Positions 48,728 to 59,033 of a stretch of DNA of 64,000 bases are shown piece after piece. The first letter of the stretch is position 1; every line of letters begins with the position of its first letter. Location: the NCBI GenBank assembly GCA_017307065.1, contig JAFKGL010000014.1:1-64000 (forward strand). The letters are read 5' to 3'. This DNA comes from Candidatus Paracaedimonas acanthamoebae (GTDB taxonomy: Bacteria > Pseudomonadota > Alphaproteobacteria > Caedimonadales > Caedimonadaceae). Under the pieces are notes generated by a model, which was given only the letters and a program-made list of their open reading frames with translations, was not told the DNA's origin and searched no databases. The translations under genes were made by a program, and so were the position numbers.

Positions 48728-48777
48728 GAGTGGCCTGGCGTAAGGTTATTAGAACTTTAGGGCATGCCTATCCACTC
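48728..48777 (+). promoter_or_regulatory. structured leader upstream of rpmI
   Basis: GAGTGG pairs with CCACTC, an internal loop follows (CCT against TAT), and GGCGT pairs with ATGCC, enclosing an AAGG-to-TTTAGGGC loop. It lies right after a likely promoter and 39 bases before the rpmI start, so it would be the 5' part of the mRNA. L20 is known to autoregulate the rpmI-rplT mRNA in E. coli and Bacillus by binding structured leaders, so a similar role here is a reasonable inference. Confidence 0.45.
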
Positions 48778-48815
48778 AAGTTTTATTAAATATTCACTTT
48801 AAATAGGAATGAAAA

Positions 48816-49019
48816 ATGCCCAAACTTAAAACCAAAAGTAGCGTAAAAAAACGCTTCAAATTGACTGGTACAGGCAAAGTTGTTATGGCCCAAGCCGGAA
48901 AACGCCATGGAATGATCAAGCGTACTCAGAAGATGATTCGTAATGCACGCGGAACAACCGTCATGTGTGACCAAGATGCTAGAATCATTAAACGTAACTT
49001 TATTCCTTACGGACTTTAA
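48816..49019 (+). CDS. rpmI: 50S ribosomal protein L35
   Basis: 67 residues starting [21 protein letters not shown], then [17 protein letters not shown] and the end FIPYGL, typical L35. AGGA precedes the ATG. Followed after 14 bases by rplT. The usual infC is not upstream. Confidence 0.97.
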   Translation: MPKLKTKSSVKKRFKLTGTGKVVMAQAGKRHGMIKRTQKMIRNARGTTVMCDQDARIIKRNFIPYGL

Positions 49020-49033
49020 GAGGAGATACTACC

Positions 49034-49396
49034 ATGGCCCGTGTAAAAAGAGGGACTACAACCCACGCTCGTCATAAAAAAATTATCAAAATGGCTTCTG
49101 GCTATTTTGGTCGTCGCAAAAATTGTTATCGTACAGCCGTTCAAGCTGTTGAAAAAAGCCTTCAATATGCTTATCGCGATCGCCGTACACGTAAGCGCAA
49201 TTTCCGCGCCTTATGGATCCAACGTATTAATGCCGCAGCACGTGAATTTGGTCTTACCTATTCACAGTTCATGAACGGTGTCCATAAAGCTGGCATCGAA
49301 GTTGATCGTAAAGTACTTGCTGATCTTGCTGCTCGTGAACCACAAGCATTTGAAGCAATTGTTAATCAAGCAAACAAAGCGCTTCAAGCAGCCTAA
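49034..49396 (+). CDS. rplT: 50S ribosomal protein L20
   Basis: 120 residues: [16 protein letters not shown], then [24 protein letters not shown] and NRKVLADLA-like C-terminal helix. L20 is an early 50S assembly protein and translational repressor of its own operon in other bacteria. AGGAG precedes the ATG. Confidence 0.97.
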   Translation: MARVKRGTTTHARHKKIIKMASGYFGRRKNCYRTAVQAVEKSLQYAYRDRRTRKRNFRALWIQRINAAAREFGLTYSQFMNGVHKAGIEVDRKVLADLAAREPQAFEAIVNQANKALQAA

Positions 49397-49416
49397 GCTT
49401 ATAAAAACAACGTCTC

Positions 49417-49456
49417 TCCCCTCTCCTGCTATTTTAATAAGTAATAAGAGAGGGGA
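49417..49456 (+). terminator. hairpin after rplT
   Basis: CCCCTCTC (49418-49425) and GAGAGGGG (49448-49455) form an 8-pair stem with a 22-base loop, 20 bases beyond the stop. No strong T-run follows, so it may act as a processing or partial termination site. Confidence 0.5.
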
Positions 49457-49508
49457 TTGAAGTTAGATTCATTTCTCGTGTTTTTAATCACCTAATCTCA
49501 CATTCTCG

Positions 49509-49615
49509 ATATACTTATTGAAGCGAGCTGGAATATTTCTTGAAAAGAAGATGAACCAGCAAGTCAAAGGGGAGGGAATATAGAGAAACTTTTCTGGCTC
49601 ACCCTATAAGTATAT
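49509..49615. ncRNA. candidate structured RNA of unknown type
   Basis: ATATACTTAT (49509-49518) and ATAAGTATAT (49606-49615) form a 10-pair closing stem. Inside, GCTGG (49527-49531) pairs with CCAGC (49556-49560) around a nested TTCTT-loop-AAGAA hairpin. The same GAGCTGG can instead pair, with two wobbles, with CTGGCTC (49594-49600). The two folds exclude each other, which is the look of a switch. I know no RNA family that fits, and the strand is uncertain. No gene occupies this 457-base gap. Confidence 0.35.
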
Positions 49616-49853
49616 TCTTAATTTATCCAATTGTCTAATTTTTATTAAGATCTTTGATATGCTCTAATGCATCTCACTTTGTCTTTCCATCCTTTTATTA
49701 AGTATCCTAAGAAAATAATTATTACTAATCTTATCAACAACGTACCAATTGAAATCACTTCTCTAATTTTTGTCTTAAGCATTGTACGTTACAAAATTAA
49801 GCGTAGAATGAAGGCTATCTATAAAATCATAAAAACTGAGTAACTTATTTATC
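49616..49853. other. non-coding spacer before the nucleotidyltransferase-like gene
   Basis: AT-rich sequence with no gene or clear RNA structure seen. It should hold the promoter of the downstream gene. Confidence 0.5.
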
Positions 49854-50423
49854 ATGAATGATCTTCAACAAAATGCTGATAAGTTTATTCAGACAGCTCC
49901 TTATTTTGGAATTATTCGGGCTCACGGGCCTCTTTATTTCACAGGAAGCTATTTTCTAAAGACCATGACATGGCGCGATCTTGATCTGCAACTAGGCCTT
50001 CAAGTAGAACAAGATCCAAAAGAAATTCTCAGCATTATTTCTGCTTCTTTAATCAAAGAAAAAGGCCTTCAGAAATTAAAATTTATTGATTTTCTTAATT
50101 ATCCTCGCCCTCCCATGACATCAGGATTATGTTTAAGCCTTAACGCTTTTGATGAGAATATCCAAGATTTTTGGAAAATTGATATCTGGGGACTCGATCC
50201 TTTAACTTTGCAAGAAAATCAAAAAATTATGCATCATTTAAAAGAAAAAATGACGCCAGAACATCATGCGCTTATTATGGCTTTTAAGAATGAGTGGACA
50301 ATGCTTTATGGTCGCCCGCCAAAAATGGCTAGCTACTCTCTCTATCAAGCTATTATTCTTGAAAACCTTCAAGAAAAGCAAGAAATAGAGGCCTACCTTC
50401 GCTCAAAAGGAGTCAAAATTTAA
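49854..50423 (+). CDS. nucleotidyltransferase-like protein of unknown function
   Basis: 189 residues. GSYFLKTMTWRDLDLQL (about 31-47) fits the minimal nucleotidyltransferase pattern G-S-x-n-D-x-D, and a third acidic residue could be the Asp in KIDIWGLDP (about 117). A helical C-terminus ends IEAYLRSKGVKI. Overall it resembles aminoglycoside-type or MNT-like nucleotidyltransferases, but no family is certain. No antitoxin-like partner lies next to it. Confidence 0.6.
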   Translation: MNDLQQNADKFIQTAPYFGIIRAHGPLYFTGSYFLKTMTWRDLDLQLGLQVEQDPKEILSIISASLIKEKGLQKLKFIDFLNYPRPPMTSGLCLSLNAFDENIQDFWKIDIWGLDPLTLQENQKIMHHLKEKMTPEHHALIMAFKNEWTMLYGRPPKMASYSLYQAIILENLQEKQEIEAYLRSKGVKI

Positions 50424-50706
50424 CGTTTTCGTTTATTTAAGCTTATCACTCTATCTAACTTCTATTTTTTACAATATCTAATTGATTTTAAATAAAATAT
50501 TTATTGAACATTTTTCATTTTTTTCTTCCAAAAATGAGGCTCCTGTGGTATATTATAAGAGTAGGGTTATTGAGCGCGCCTTACAAAACAAGATGGTAGA
50601 AAAATAAATAAAAAAAGTTGGGTATGGTTTTTGTCACTCATTTGCTGACATTTTAAAAATCTATGGCATAATCGCACCACTTTTAAATGATTAACAGGAT
50701 AAGGAA

Positions 50707-51780
50707 ATGAATGAACTTCACTCCATTGCTGAGCGTTTTCTCACGCAAATAAATGATGCCTCTGCGTTGCAAGAGTTAGAGTCTCTTCGAGTCCAAGCTC
50801 TCGGAAAGCAGGGAGAAATCTCAAATCTTATGAAAACTTTAGGATCTTTAAATCCTGAAGAACGTAAAGAACGTGGGGCTCAATTGAATACATTGCGTGA
50901 TCAGATTACAATGAGCCTAGAAGCTAAAAAAGAAATTTTGGAAGCGGCTCAGCTTCAATCACGCCTTGAAAAAGAAAAGATTGATGTGACGCTACCTATT
51001 CGTCCTCAAACGCTTGGCACGATTCATCCTATCTCTCAAGTCATGTATGAAATGATTGCCATCTTTAAGAACATGGGATTTTCTGTTGCCGAAGGCCCCG
51101 ATATTGAAGAAGATTTTTATAATTTCACGGCTCTCAATATCCCGCTTGAACATCCTGCACGTCAAGATCATGACACGTTTTATCTCCCCGCGACTGCAGA
51201 AGGGACAGAAAGAAAAGTCTTAAGAACGCATACGTCTCCTGTCCAAATTCGGTCCATGTTAAAGAAAAAAGGACCTCTTCGTATTATTGCCCCAGGACGT
51301 GTGTATCGCAGTGATTATGATGCCACCCATACCCCAACTTTCCATCAAATTGAGGGATTATATGTAGCTGAAGGCGTCCATATGGGGCATTTAAAAGCAT
51401 GCCTTCAAACTTTTTGTGAAGAGATGTTTAATCAACCTCATTTACCGTTACGGTTTCGCCCCGGCTATTTTCCTTTCACAGAACCCTCTGCCGAAATTGA
51501 CATTGCTTGTTATCGTAAAGATGGTCAATTAATCGTGGGTCCCGGACAAGATTGGCTTGAAATCTTAGGATGTGGAATGATTCACCCGAAGGTTCTCGAG
51601 AATTGCGGAATTGATTCAACAAAATATCAAGGCTTTGCCTTTGGCATGGGAATTGAAAGAGTTGCGATGCTGAAATACGGCATTCCTGATTTACGCTCTT
51701 TTTATGAAGCCGATCTTAGATGGCTTAGACACTATGGCTTCTCTCCTTTTGAAGCTTTGATGGAAGGAACATCCGAATGA
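50707..51780 (+). CDS. pheS: phenylalanine-tRNA ligase alpha subunit
   Basis: 357 residues. An N-terminal coiled coil binds tRNA. Class II motifs follow: motif 2 RTHTSPVQIRSM with PGRVYRSDYDATHTPTFHQIEG, and motif 3 GFAFGMGIERVAML. TAAGGA precedes the ATG. It overlaps pheT by 4 bases (ATGA). Confidence 0.97.
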   Translation: MNELHSIAERFLTQINDASALQELESLRVQALGKQGEISNLMKTLGSLNPEERKERGAQLNTLRDQITMSLEAKKEILEAAQLQSRLEKEKIDVTLPIRPQTLGTIHPISQVMYEMIAIFKNMGFSVAEGPDIEEDFYNFTALNIPLEHPARQDHDTFYLPATAEGTERKVLRTHTSPVQIRSMLKKKGPLRIIAPGRVYRSDYDATHTPTFHQIEGLYVAEGVHMGHLKACLQTFCEEMFNQPHLPLRFRPGYFPFTEPSAEIDIACYRKDGQLIVGPGQDWLEILGCGMIHPKVLENCGIDSTKYQGFAFGMGIERVAMLKYGIPDLRSFYEADLRWLRHYGFSPFEALMEGTSE

Positions 51781-54152
51781 AATTTACTCTTTCTTGGCTT
51801 AAAGAACATTTTTTAACAGAAGCTTCCTTAGAGGTAATCGTTGAGCGTCTCAATTCTTTGGGACTCGTCGTGGATAGTATTCAACATCCTGGTGAGCGCC
51901 TAAAAGGGTTTAAAATTGTTCATGTGCTTGAAGCAACCCCTCACCCTGATGCCGATCGTTTAAAGGTTTTATTGGTCGATACAGGGCAAGAAAAACTACA
52001 AGTTGTTTGTGGAGGCGCAAATGCTCGTCAAGGAATGAAAGGGGTCCTAGCTCTTCCAGGCCTCACCATTCCAAGCAATGGTATGACCATGAAAATTGCA
52101 GCTGTGAGAGGCGTTGAGAGCAATGGCATGATGTGCTCGGAGCAAGAGCTAGAGCTTGCGGAAACATCTGAAGGTATTATCGAGCTACCGGAAGAAGCCC
52201 CTGTGGGGATGGATTTTGCCGTCTATGCCGGACTTGATGATCCTATTCTAGACGTTGAAATTACCCCGAATCGCGGAGATTGCCTTGGCGTCAGAGGTAT
52301 TGCGCGGGACTTAGCCGCCACCCCCCTCGGCACGTTGACAGATCTAAAAATTCCTCCGATTCAAGGTTCTTATAAAAGCCCTCTGGCAGTAACACTCGAG
52401 ACTTCACAGGCATGCTCTTATTTCGCCGGTCGCTTTATCCGGGGTCTTACCAATTGCGAAAGTCCTCAATGGCTCCAAAAAAAGCTTAAAGCTATTGGCA
52501 TTCGTCCTATTTCAGCTCTCGTCGATATTACCAATTTCATTTGTTTTGATCGTGGTCGCCCTATGCATATCTTTGATGCAGACAGACTTCACGGCAATCT
52601 TACAGTACGAACTGCTCAAACGAATGAAACTTTGTTGGCGCTGAATAACAAAAGCTATACGCTCGACACTGATATGACCATTGTAGCCGATACACAAGGA
52701 CCTGTGGCTGTCGGTGGCATTATTGGGGGCCTGGAAAGTGGCACTCAACTGGAGACACAAAATGCCTTTTTAGAATGTGCTTTTTTTGATCCAATTAGTA
52801 TTGCGATGACGGGCCGCAAAACAGGAATTATAACCGATTCACGGTATCGTCTTGAACGTAGTGTAGATCCTGCCCTTATTGATGAATGTATTGAACAAGC
52901 CACCCAGCTTATTTTAGATATTTGCGGGGGGGAACCTAGTGAAATGGTCCGAACAGGTCATTTACTAGACACGACAAAGACTATACTTTTTGACTTTAAT
53001 CGGATACGTACTTTAGGAGGATTGAATCTGCCTGAAGACGAGAGTCGCACCATTTTAGAAAAGCTTGGCTGTCATATCACGCAAAATGAAGTCCGCACAC
53101 CTTCTTGGCGTAAAGATCTCGAAGGAAGCGCAGATCTTGTAGAAGAAGTTTTAAGAGTCAAAGGGTATGAATCAATTCCTGCCGAAGATCTCCCTCCTCT
53201 TCATATAGATGAGCAACTTTCAGATAACACGCCTCTTACTGCCGCTCAGAAACGTCGTTGGATTGCAAGACGAACTCTTGCTAGCCGTGGATTTCATGAA
53301 GCTTTGACCTGGTCCTTTCTTTCTGAAAAACAAGCTAAACTCTTTAATGGCGGACATTCTGATTTAAAAATTGAAAACCCGATTAGCGGGGACCTTTCAG
53401 ACATGAGACCTTCTTTGTTGCCCAATCTTTTATCGGCAATTTCTCGTAATCTTTCTCGCGGAATTAAGAATCCAGCTCTCTTTGAAATTGGCCCTCAATT
53501 TCAATCGAGCACACAAACGCTCGTCGTTGCCGGAATTCGAGCAAGTGAAACCAATGCAAAGCATTGGGCATCACCTCAACGACCAATTGATTTCTTTGAT
53601 ATTAAAGCCGATGTTTTGTCCCTTTTAACTTCCCTCGGCATTGAAGCTTCAATACCTCAATTACACGCTGAAGCTTCTTCTTGGTATCATCCTGGACGCT
53701 CAGCTTCTTTAAAATTGGGTCCCAAAGTTACGCTTGCCACTTTTGGTGAAATTCACCCAACCCTTTTAAAAGAGTTTGATTTAGAGACATCTGTGATCGC
53801 TTTTGAATGTTATCTCGATTCAATTCCGCTTCCAAAAAAAGATTTTCGTAAAAAATCTTTAGTGTTAAGCCCCTATCAAGTTGTCGAACGAGATTTTGCG
53901 TTTATTTTAGATGAAAGCCTTCCAGCGGATAAGCTTCTTTCGGGAATTCGCAAGAGTGACCCACACCTTATCAAAGAGATCCGTATTTTCGATGTCTATC
54001 AAGGAACTGGCATTCCTGAAGGCAAAAAATCAATTGCTCTTTCAATTCGACTTGAACCCCACGAGGCAACCTTGACAGAAGCTCAAATCTCTGATCTTTC
54101 TGACAAGATCATTTCAGCCGCACAACAAATCGGAGCCCAGTTACGCACATGA
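51777..54152 (+). CDS. pheT: phenylalanine-tRNA ligase beta subunit
   Basis: 791 residues: tRNA-binding EMAP-like domain (about 38-150, with [13 protein letters not shown] and [13 protein letters not shown]), B3/B4 editing domain, B5 domain (LGCHI region) and C-terminal anticodon-binding FDX-ACB domain (about 700-791). It overlaps pheS and lepA by 4 bases each (ATGA), so the three are translationally coupled. Confidence 0.97.
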   Translation: MKFTLSWLKEHFLTEASLEVIVERLNSLGLVVDSIQHPGERLKGFKIVHVLEATPHPDADRLKVLLVDTGQEKLQVVCGGANARQGMKGVLALPGLTIPSNGMTMKIAAVRGVESNGMMCSEQELELAETSEGIIELPEEAPVGMDFAVYAGLDDPILDVEITPNRGDCLGVRGIARDLAATPLGTLTDLKIPPIQGSYKSPLAVTLETSQACSYFAGRFIRGLTNCESPQWLQKKLKAIGIRPISALVDITNFICFDRGRPMHIFDADRLHGNLTVRTAQTNETLLALNNKSYTLDTDMTIVADTQGPVAVGGIIGGLESGTQLETQNAFLECAFFDPISIAMTGRKTGIITDSRYRLERSVDPALIDECIEQATQLILDICGGEPSEMVRTGHLLDTTKTILFDFNRIRTLGGLNLPEDESRTILEKLGCHITQNEVRTPSWRKDLEGSADLVEEVLRVKGYESIPAEDLPPLHIDEQLSDNTPLTAAQKRRWIARRTLASRGFHEALTWSFLSEKQAKLFNGGHSDLKIENPISGDLSDMRPSLLPNLLSAISRNLSRGIKNPALFEIGPQFQSSTQTLVVAGIRASETNAKHWASPQRPIDFFDIKADVLSLLTSLGIEASIPQLHAEASSWYHPGRSASLKLGPKVTLATFGEIHPTLLKEFDLETSVIAFECYLDSIPLPKKDFRKKSLVLSPYQVVERDFAFILDESLPADKLLSGIRKSDPHLIKEIRIFDVYQGTGIPEGKKSIALSIRLEPHEATLTEAQISDLSDKIISAAQQIGAQLRT

Positions 54153-55951
54153 CCCTTCAGTCACATATTCGCAATTTCTCAATTATTGCACACATTGACC
54201 ATGGTAAATCAACTTTGGCTGATCGCCTTATTCAAGTCTGTGGTGGCTTGACCGAACGTGAGTTAGTCGATCAAGTCCTTGATAGCATGGATATTGAGCG
54301 TGAACGCGGCATTACCATTAAAGCTCAAACCGTTAGACTCAGCTATAAAGCGAAAGATGGAAAAACATACCAGCTTAACCTCATGGATACGCCAGGCCAC
54401 GTGGATTTCGCCTATGAGGTCAGTCGATCTCTAGCCGCCTGTGAAGGTTCTCTGTTAGTTGTTGATGCAAGCCAAGGCGTTGAAGCGCAAACTCTTGCAA
54501 ACGTTTATCAAGCGATCGATAACAATCATGAAATCATTCCTGTTCTCAACAAGATTGACTTACCGGCCGCCGATCCCGATCGCGTCAAAAAGCAAATCGA
54601 AGATGTCATCGGACTGGATACGTCAGAAGCTGTTGTTGTTTCCGCTAAAAGTGGCATAGGCATTGAAGATGTTTTAGAGGCTCTTGTCGCTAAACTCCCG
54701 GCTCCAGACGGCGATCCTGATGCACCTCTTAAAGCTCTTTTGATCGATAGTTGGTATGATCCCTATTTAGGCGTTATCATTTTAGTCCGCATTAAAGATG
54801 GTATTCTTAAAAAAGGAATGAAAGTAAAAATGGTGGCCGCAGGCGCTGTTCACCAAGTTGATAGTGTGGGTGTTTTTACCCCCAAAAAAGTGATGGTTGA
54901 TGGCCTCTATCCCGGCGAAGTTGGTTTCATCACGGCAAGTATCAAGCATGTTGCTGACTGTAAAGTCGGTGATACAATTACCGAAGAAAAGCGACCAACA
55001 GATCAACCTTTTACAGGGTTCAAACCGAGTATTCCTGTCGTCTTTTGTGGCCTTTTCCCCGCTGAAGCAGATGATTTCGAAAATCTACGGGAAAGTCTCG
55101 CGAAACTACGTCTGAATGATGCCAGCTTCAGCTTTGAAGCTGAGAGTTCAGCAGCCCTTGGATTCGGCTTTCGTTGTGGTTTCTTAGGTCTTTTACACCT
55201 TGAAATTGTTCAAGAACGCCTCGAGCGCGAATATGACCTTGATTTGGTTACAACAGCCCCAAGTGTTGTGTATCGAATCCGCCTCACAAATGGCGAACAC
55301 ATTGAACTTCATAATCCTGCAGATTTTCCTGATGCCGGCAAAATTGATACGATTGAAGAACCTTGGATTAAAGCAACTATATTGGTCCCTGATGAACATT
55401 TAGGTGCGATATTAACTTTATGCACTGACCGTCGTGGCGAACAAATTGACCTAACATATGTCGGGAATCGCGCGATGGTTGTTTATAGACTTCCTTTAAA
55501 CGAAGTCGTGTTTGATTTCTATGATCGCTTAAAATCCGTTTCACGAGGGTATGCAAGCTTCGATTATGAGATTGATGAGTATCGTGAAGGCGATCTTGTT
55601 AAGTTAACGATCTTAATTAATGCAGAACCTGTCGATGCTCTTTCTTGTATCGTTCACAGAGCTCAATCCGAAACGCGCGGCCGTGCCCTTTGCGAACGCT
55701 TAAAAGATCTGATCCCTCGGCAATTATTTAAGATCCCAATTCAGGCTGCTATTGGCGCTAAGGTCATTGCACGTGAGACGATTTCTGCCCTTCGTAAAGA
55801 TGTTCTTGCGAAATGCTATGGCGGTGATATTTCCCGTAAACGTAAGCTGCTTGATAAACAAAAAGCTGGAAAGAAACGCATGCGCCAATTCGGAAAGGTT
55901 GAAATCCCTCAAAGTGCCTTCTTAGCGGCCTTGAGAATGGGCGAGGATTAA
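54149..55951 (+). CDS. lepA: elongation factor 4 (LepA)
   Basis: 600 residues, normal length. The GTPase motif AHIDHGKST sits at residues 14-22, the RGITIKAQ switch follows, then DTPGHVDF and NKIDLPAAD. The C-terminal LepA domain ends with KGKK-like basic residues and a short tail MGED. It remodels translating or assembling ribosomes. Overlap with pheT is unusual in detail and may link the genes in one operon. Confidence 0.97.
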   Translation: MTLQSHIRNFSIIAHIDHGKSTLADRLIQVCGGLTERELVDQVLDSMDIERERGITIKAQTVRLSYKAKDGKTYQLNLMDTPGHVDFAYEVSRSLAACEGSLLVVDASQGVEAQTLANVYQAIDNNHEIIPVLNKIDLPAADPDRVKKQIEDVIGLDTSEAVVVSAKSGIGIEDVLEALVAKLPAPDGDPDAPLKALLIDSWYDPYLGVIILVRIKDGILKKGMKVKMVAAGAVHQVDSVGVFTPKKVMVDGLYPGEVGFITASIKHVADCKVGDTITEEKRPTDQPFTGFKPSIPVVFCGLFPAEADDFENLRESLAKLRLNDASFSFEAESSAALGFGFRCGFLGLLHLEIVQERLEREYDLDLVTTAPSVVYRIRLTNGEHIELHNPADFPDAGKIDTIEEPWIKATILVPDEHLGAILTLCTDRRGEQIDLTYVGNRAMVVYRLPLNEVVFDFYDRLKSVSRGYASFDYEIDEYREGDLVKLTILINAEPVDALSCIVHRAQSETRGRALCERLKDLIPRQLFKIPIQAAIGAKVIARETISALRKDVLAKCYGGDISRKRKLLDKQKAGKKRMRQFGKVEIPQSAFLAALRMGED

Positions 55952-55987
55952 TCTCCTTAAGATGAAGAAATATTGAAACAATAAATC

Positions 55988-56509
55988 ATGAATTCTTCAA
56001 CTTATACGCGCCGCCTAAATGAGAATGACTTAGAAAGCTTTTTTCAATTACGCCTTGAGGCTTTGCAAAATTCTCCCACAAGTTTTCTAACTTCCTATGA
56101 AGCCGAAAAATCTCGTGGGATGAATGCCTATAAAAGCCTCCTCAGTCAAACAAGTATGCAAGAAATTATTCTAGGGGCATTTATAGACCAAAAACTCGTT
56201 GGATTTATTGGTCTTTTTCAAGAAAAACTCCCCCACATTCAGCATAAATGCACTCTCTGGGGAACTTATGTCCAACCTCTCTATCGAAAGGCGGGTGTAG
56301 GGAAACTGCTAATGGAGTCAGCTCTTCAGCACGCTCAAAAAATAATTGAATGTCACGTCGTTTATTTAGGGGTTGAAACGACAAATAATGCTGCACGAAA
56401 ATTATATGAATCCTGTGGCTTCAAAATATGGGGCACTGAACCTCATGCTTTGAGAGTAAAAGATCAGGCTTATGAAATTAGTCATATGTCTCTTATCTTA
56501 AAAAAATAA
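55988..56509 (+). CDS. GNAT family N-acetyltransferase
   Basis: 173 residues. The GNAT core is visible: TYVQPLYRKAGVGKLLMESAL contains the acetyl-CoA loop RKAGVGKLL, and NAARKLYESCGF is motif B. Substrate unknown. Followed at once by a bidirectional terminator, so it may be the last gene of the pheS-pheT-lepA transcript. Confidence 0.9.
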   Translation: MNSSTYTRRLNENDLESFFQLRLEALQNSPTSFLTSYEAEKSRGMNAYKSLLSQTSMQEIILGAFIDQKLVGFIGLFQEKLPHIQHKCTLWGTYVQPLYRKAGVGKLLMESALQHAQKIIECHVVYLGVETTNNAARKLYESCGFKIWGTEPHALRVKDQAYEISHMSLILKK

Positions 56510-56533
56510 AGGAGAGGATCTCGCCTCTCCTTT
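56508..56533. terminator. bidirectional terminator between GNAT and phasin genes
   Basis: AAAGGAGAGG and CCTCTCCTTT form a 10-pair stem with a 6-base loop, between two convergent genes, and serve both. Confidence 0.85.
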
Positions 56534-56560
56534 CATAATTCATTCAGAAAACTTTTTAAA

Positions 56561-57004
56561 TTAATGCGTTTTCTTTGCTTTTTCATAAAAATCTTGGGCA
56601 TTTTTCATGTGTTGCTTAACTGAAGCGCTCATATCTTCATGGAAATTCTTACTGGCTTCTGTTAAATGTTTTCCAACATGTTGCGTATGTTTCATCCAAT
56701 CTTGAAAACCCGCCTTAACCGCATCGCCATGAACTTTCATTTGTTCTTCGAGTGTTTTAGCACTCATGGCTTGCTTAAGCGTTTGGTTTGCTTGTTCAAC
56801 GGCATTCTTTGTATATTCTTGATGAAGACCCGCAATTGTTTTAATGGCCTCCATGGTCGATTTTTGAGAACCGGCAAAAGCTTCAAGATTTTTGCGTTGA
56901 ATAGCAAGAAGTGCTTCATAATCAATTGAGGGCATCTTCATATCTTTAAAAAATTCAAACGGATTATTTTGTGTTTTTTTATCGGAATTTGCTTGATCTG
57001 TCAT
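56561..57004 (-). CDS. phasin family protein
   Basis: 147 residues, almost all helical and amphipathic: FEFFKDMKMPSIDYEALLAIQRKNLEAFA at the N-terminus, then repeated heptad-like segments to the end, with no signal peptide. This matches phasins of the Phasin_2 type that coat polyhydroxyalkanoate granules. No PHA synthase is in this window. Confidence 0.85.
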   Translation of the reverse strand: MTDQANSDKKTQNNPFEFFKDMKMPSIDYEALLAIQRKNLEAFAGSQKSTMEAIKTIAGLHQEYTKNAVEQANQTLKQAMSAKTLEEQMKVHGDAVKAGFQDWMKHTQHVGKHLTEASKNFHEDMSASVKQHMKNAQDFYEKAKKTH

Positions 57005-57099
57005 AATATTCTCCCCTGTTATATTTATCTTTTAATTATATTCTTAAATTAAAATGAGGTCAACTCTTGCCTCTTTTCATATTTTTAATCAATTATTTC

Positions 57100-58884
57100 C
57101 TATTGCACCCCATTTACTGAAGGACCTTTAAAGAGCCAATCATATATTTGGTCTACTCCGTCTGGATTTAAATCATCAACAACTTCTTGAAGTTTTTTAG
57201 CCGCTCTACTGATTCGATCAATTTTATCTCCTCGCCCAATTGCCTTGATACGGCGGCAAGATAGACACGAAAATAATTGACGCCCTCTGTGGCGTGCATT
57301 TGAGATAAACTCATCATATCCTGATGCCAGGAAAGCTCCATTTCTAGGCCAACCATCAAACACCATAAACAATAAAATTGGGATTCTTATATCATTATCA
57401 ATATGGTTTTCTGTCTTTAAATCTCCTCTTGGTAAAGCTGTTAATTTAGTCCATGCATACCAAGAATCTGGTATTGCAAGAACCCCTCCCAAAATAAGAC
57501 TACTGATTCCAATCGTGCGTCGTATTTTCGGGTGATTTTCAGCATACCAGTAGGGAAAATCGTTTTTAAAAATAGAGTTAAAGTATTCTTGAATACCACC
57601 TTCTTCAAAAAAGGTCGCAACAATATCTAAGATAGCAGCTCCTCCATAGGTAAGTATATTTCTTGCCAATCCTTCAGTAATTCCCCAAGCTCCAAAAGAA
57701 TAATCTATCAGCCAAGAATATAAGAAATATCGAGAAATTATAGCTCCACAAGAAATAACGTTTGTTAAGCGCGTGACAGTCTTATCTTTTAAAGACTGTG
57801 ACATATGTCTATTAACGTCTAATTCAGTATAATTGTTTTTTTCCTTAGAGTTACTTAAACTCTCATGCATATCAAAATCAACTTGACCTTTACTTATATC
57901 TTGAATCGGAATAAGACGGGCTTTTCCGTTTCTATTCAAAGCGCCAATCTTTTCTGGAATACTCACTTCCTTAGAACTGATAGACTTATAAGTCTCATCT
58001 ATCTCGTTATCTCCACGCTCGTGTAACTTCAAAGTCTCTAAGTGCTGTCTTATAGTCCCCCGCTTAATTTTGGTTATTTCAATTTCACCACGATGCTTTT
58101 CCCACCTTATATGTTTTTTTGCGGCAGCGGATGTATATTTATATAATTGGGAAAACTTAGAAAGAGCATATGGCCCTACAAAGATCCAGAAAAGAAGACG
58201 ATTTTCTTTTTTATGCTCAAGACCAGATAAAACAGAAGCATAAATGACACTCCAGGCTCCGGCATATATAGCATTCAATAATTTAAAATAAGTTGATTTA
58301 CCTTCTAGTCTATAAGACTCAGGAATTTCTAAGGGTGATTCAATTCTCCTTATGATAGGTAATCTATTGACGACTGGCATACGTTTCAAAAGGTAAGAAT
58401 GTGATGCAACTTCAGCAAAACCTTCTCCTAAATGAGTTGATGTCGCAGGCGTTAATAGGCCTGTTATAGCACCAATTATCACCCAATCGAGATTTGAACC
58501 GACCGGAACTTTATAACCAGTCATCAATAAAACAGAATTTAAAAGCGTGAAAATTATTAAGGGATCCCATCCTTGCGCGGCGGCGAATCCCATGAATCCT
58601 CCTATCCAACGACCTATTTTTTGATTTAAAGGTTCGTCAAATGTAAAGGCGCGCTGTTGAATACAATTTTCTAATTTATCACTATCTTTTTCTTCAATAG
58701 AGAACTGACCTGCAATAGCAGAGGATATCACCATAGAATTATAACCTTCATCAGCTTCTCTTCCTGCCGCTGATGGAATTAAATGCCTACTTTCTTCGTC
58801 ACTGCTATCATCCATAGAAGCCATATAAGATGCAGAAATCGGTTTACAAATAAGGATTAATAATAGGAATATTTTTTTTAACAT
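57100..58884 (-). CDS. multi-pass membrane protein of unknown function with secreted-type N-terminus
   Basis: 594 residues and no family I recognise. A signal peptide MLKKIFLLLILICKPISA (1-18) is followed by an acidic stretch with EESRHLIP (30-37) and a G-R-x2-D-x2-Y-x-S tail (41-50) like those of the patatins. Hydrophobic segments follow in two groups, about 85-160 and 200-260, and again about 375-560. The central 265-370 is charged. C-terminal end is soluble with SCLSCRR. It stands alone, and the next gene on its 3' side is the phasin. Confidence 0.75.
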   Translation of the reverse strand: MLKKIFLLLILICKPISASYMASMDDSSDEESRHLIPSAAGREADEGYNSMVISSAIAGQFSIEEKDSDKLENCIQQRAFTFDEPLNQKIGRWIGGFMGFAAAQGWDPLIIFTLLNSVLLMTGYKVPVGSNLDWVIIGAITGLLTPATSTHLGEGFAEVASHSYLLKRMPVVNRLPIIRRIESPLEIPESYRLEGKSTYFKLLNAIYAGAWSVIYASVLSGLEHKKENRLLFWIFVGPYALSKFSQLYKYTSAAAKKHIRWEKHRGEIEITKIKRGTIRQHLETLKLHERGDNEIDETYKSISSKEVSIPEKIGALNRNGKARLIPIQDISKGQVDFDMHESLSNSKEKNNYTELDVNRHMSQSLKDKTVTRLTNVISCGAIISRYFLYSWLIDYSFGAWGITEGLARNILTYGGAAILDIVATFFEEGGIQEYFNSIFKNDFPYWYAENHPKIRRTIGISSLILGGVLAIPDSWYAWTKLTALPRGDLKTENHIDNDIRIPILLFMVFDGWPRNGAFLASGYDEFISNARHRGRQLFSCLSCRRIKAIGRGDKIDRISRAAKKLQEVVDDLNPDGVDQIYDWLFKGPSVNGVQ

Positions 58885-59033
58885 TGTTTGCCCCCAACCA
58901 AGTTTTTCAGTACCTTAATATGAGATTATCTTCCTGACAAGAATAGTTTTTTATTTTTTTGAGATATATAATCAGTCAAAATGATGTATGATCTTGGCTC
59001 TATTAATCTTAATTTTTAGCCTTTTAACTTGAA

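Noticed and set aside
50508-50537. Phe-rich mini-frame (five Phe codons in six) upstream of pheS, as in an attenuator leader peptide
   Set aside because: The run lies between a TGA at 50505 and a TGA at 50535 with no start codon in between, and no terminator/antiterminator pair is visible downstream.
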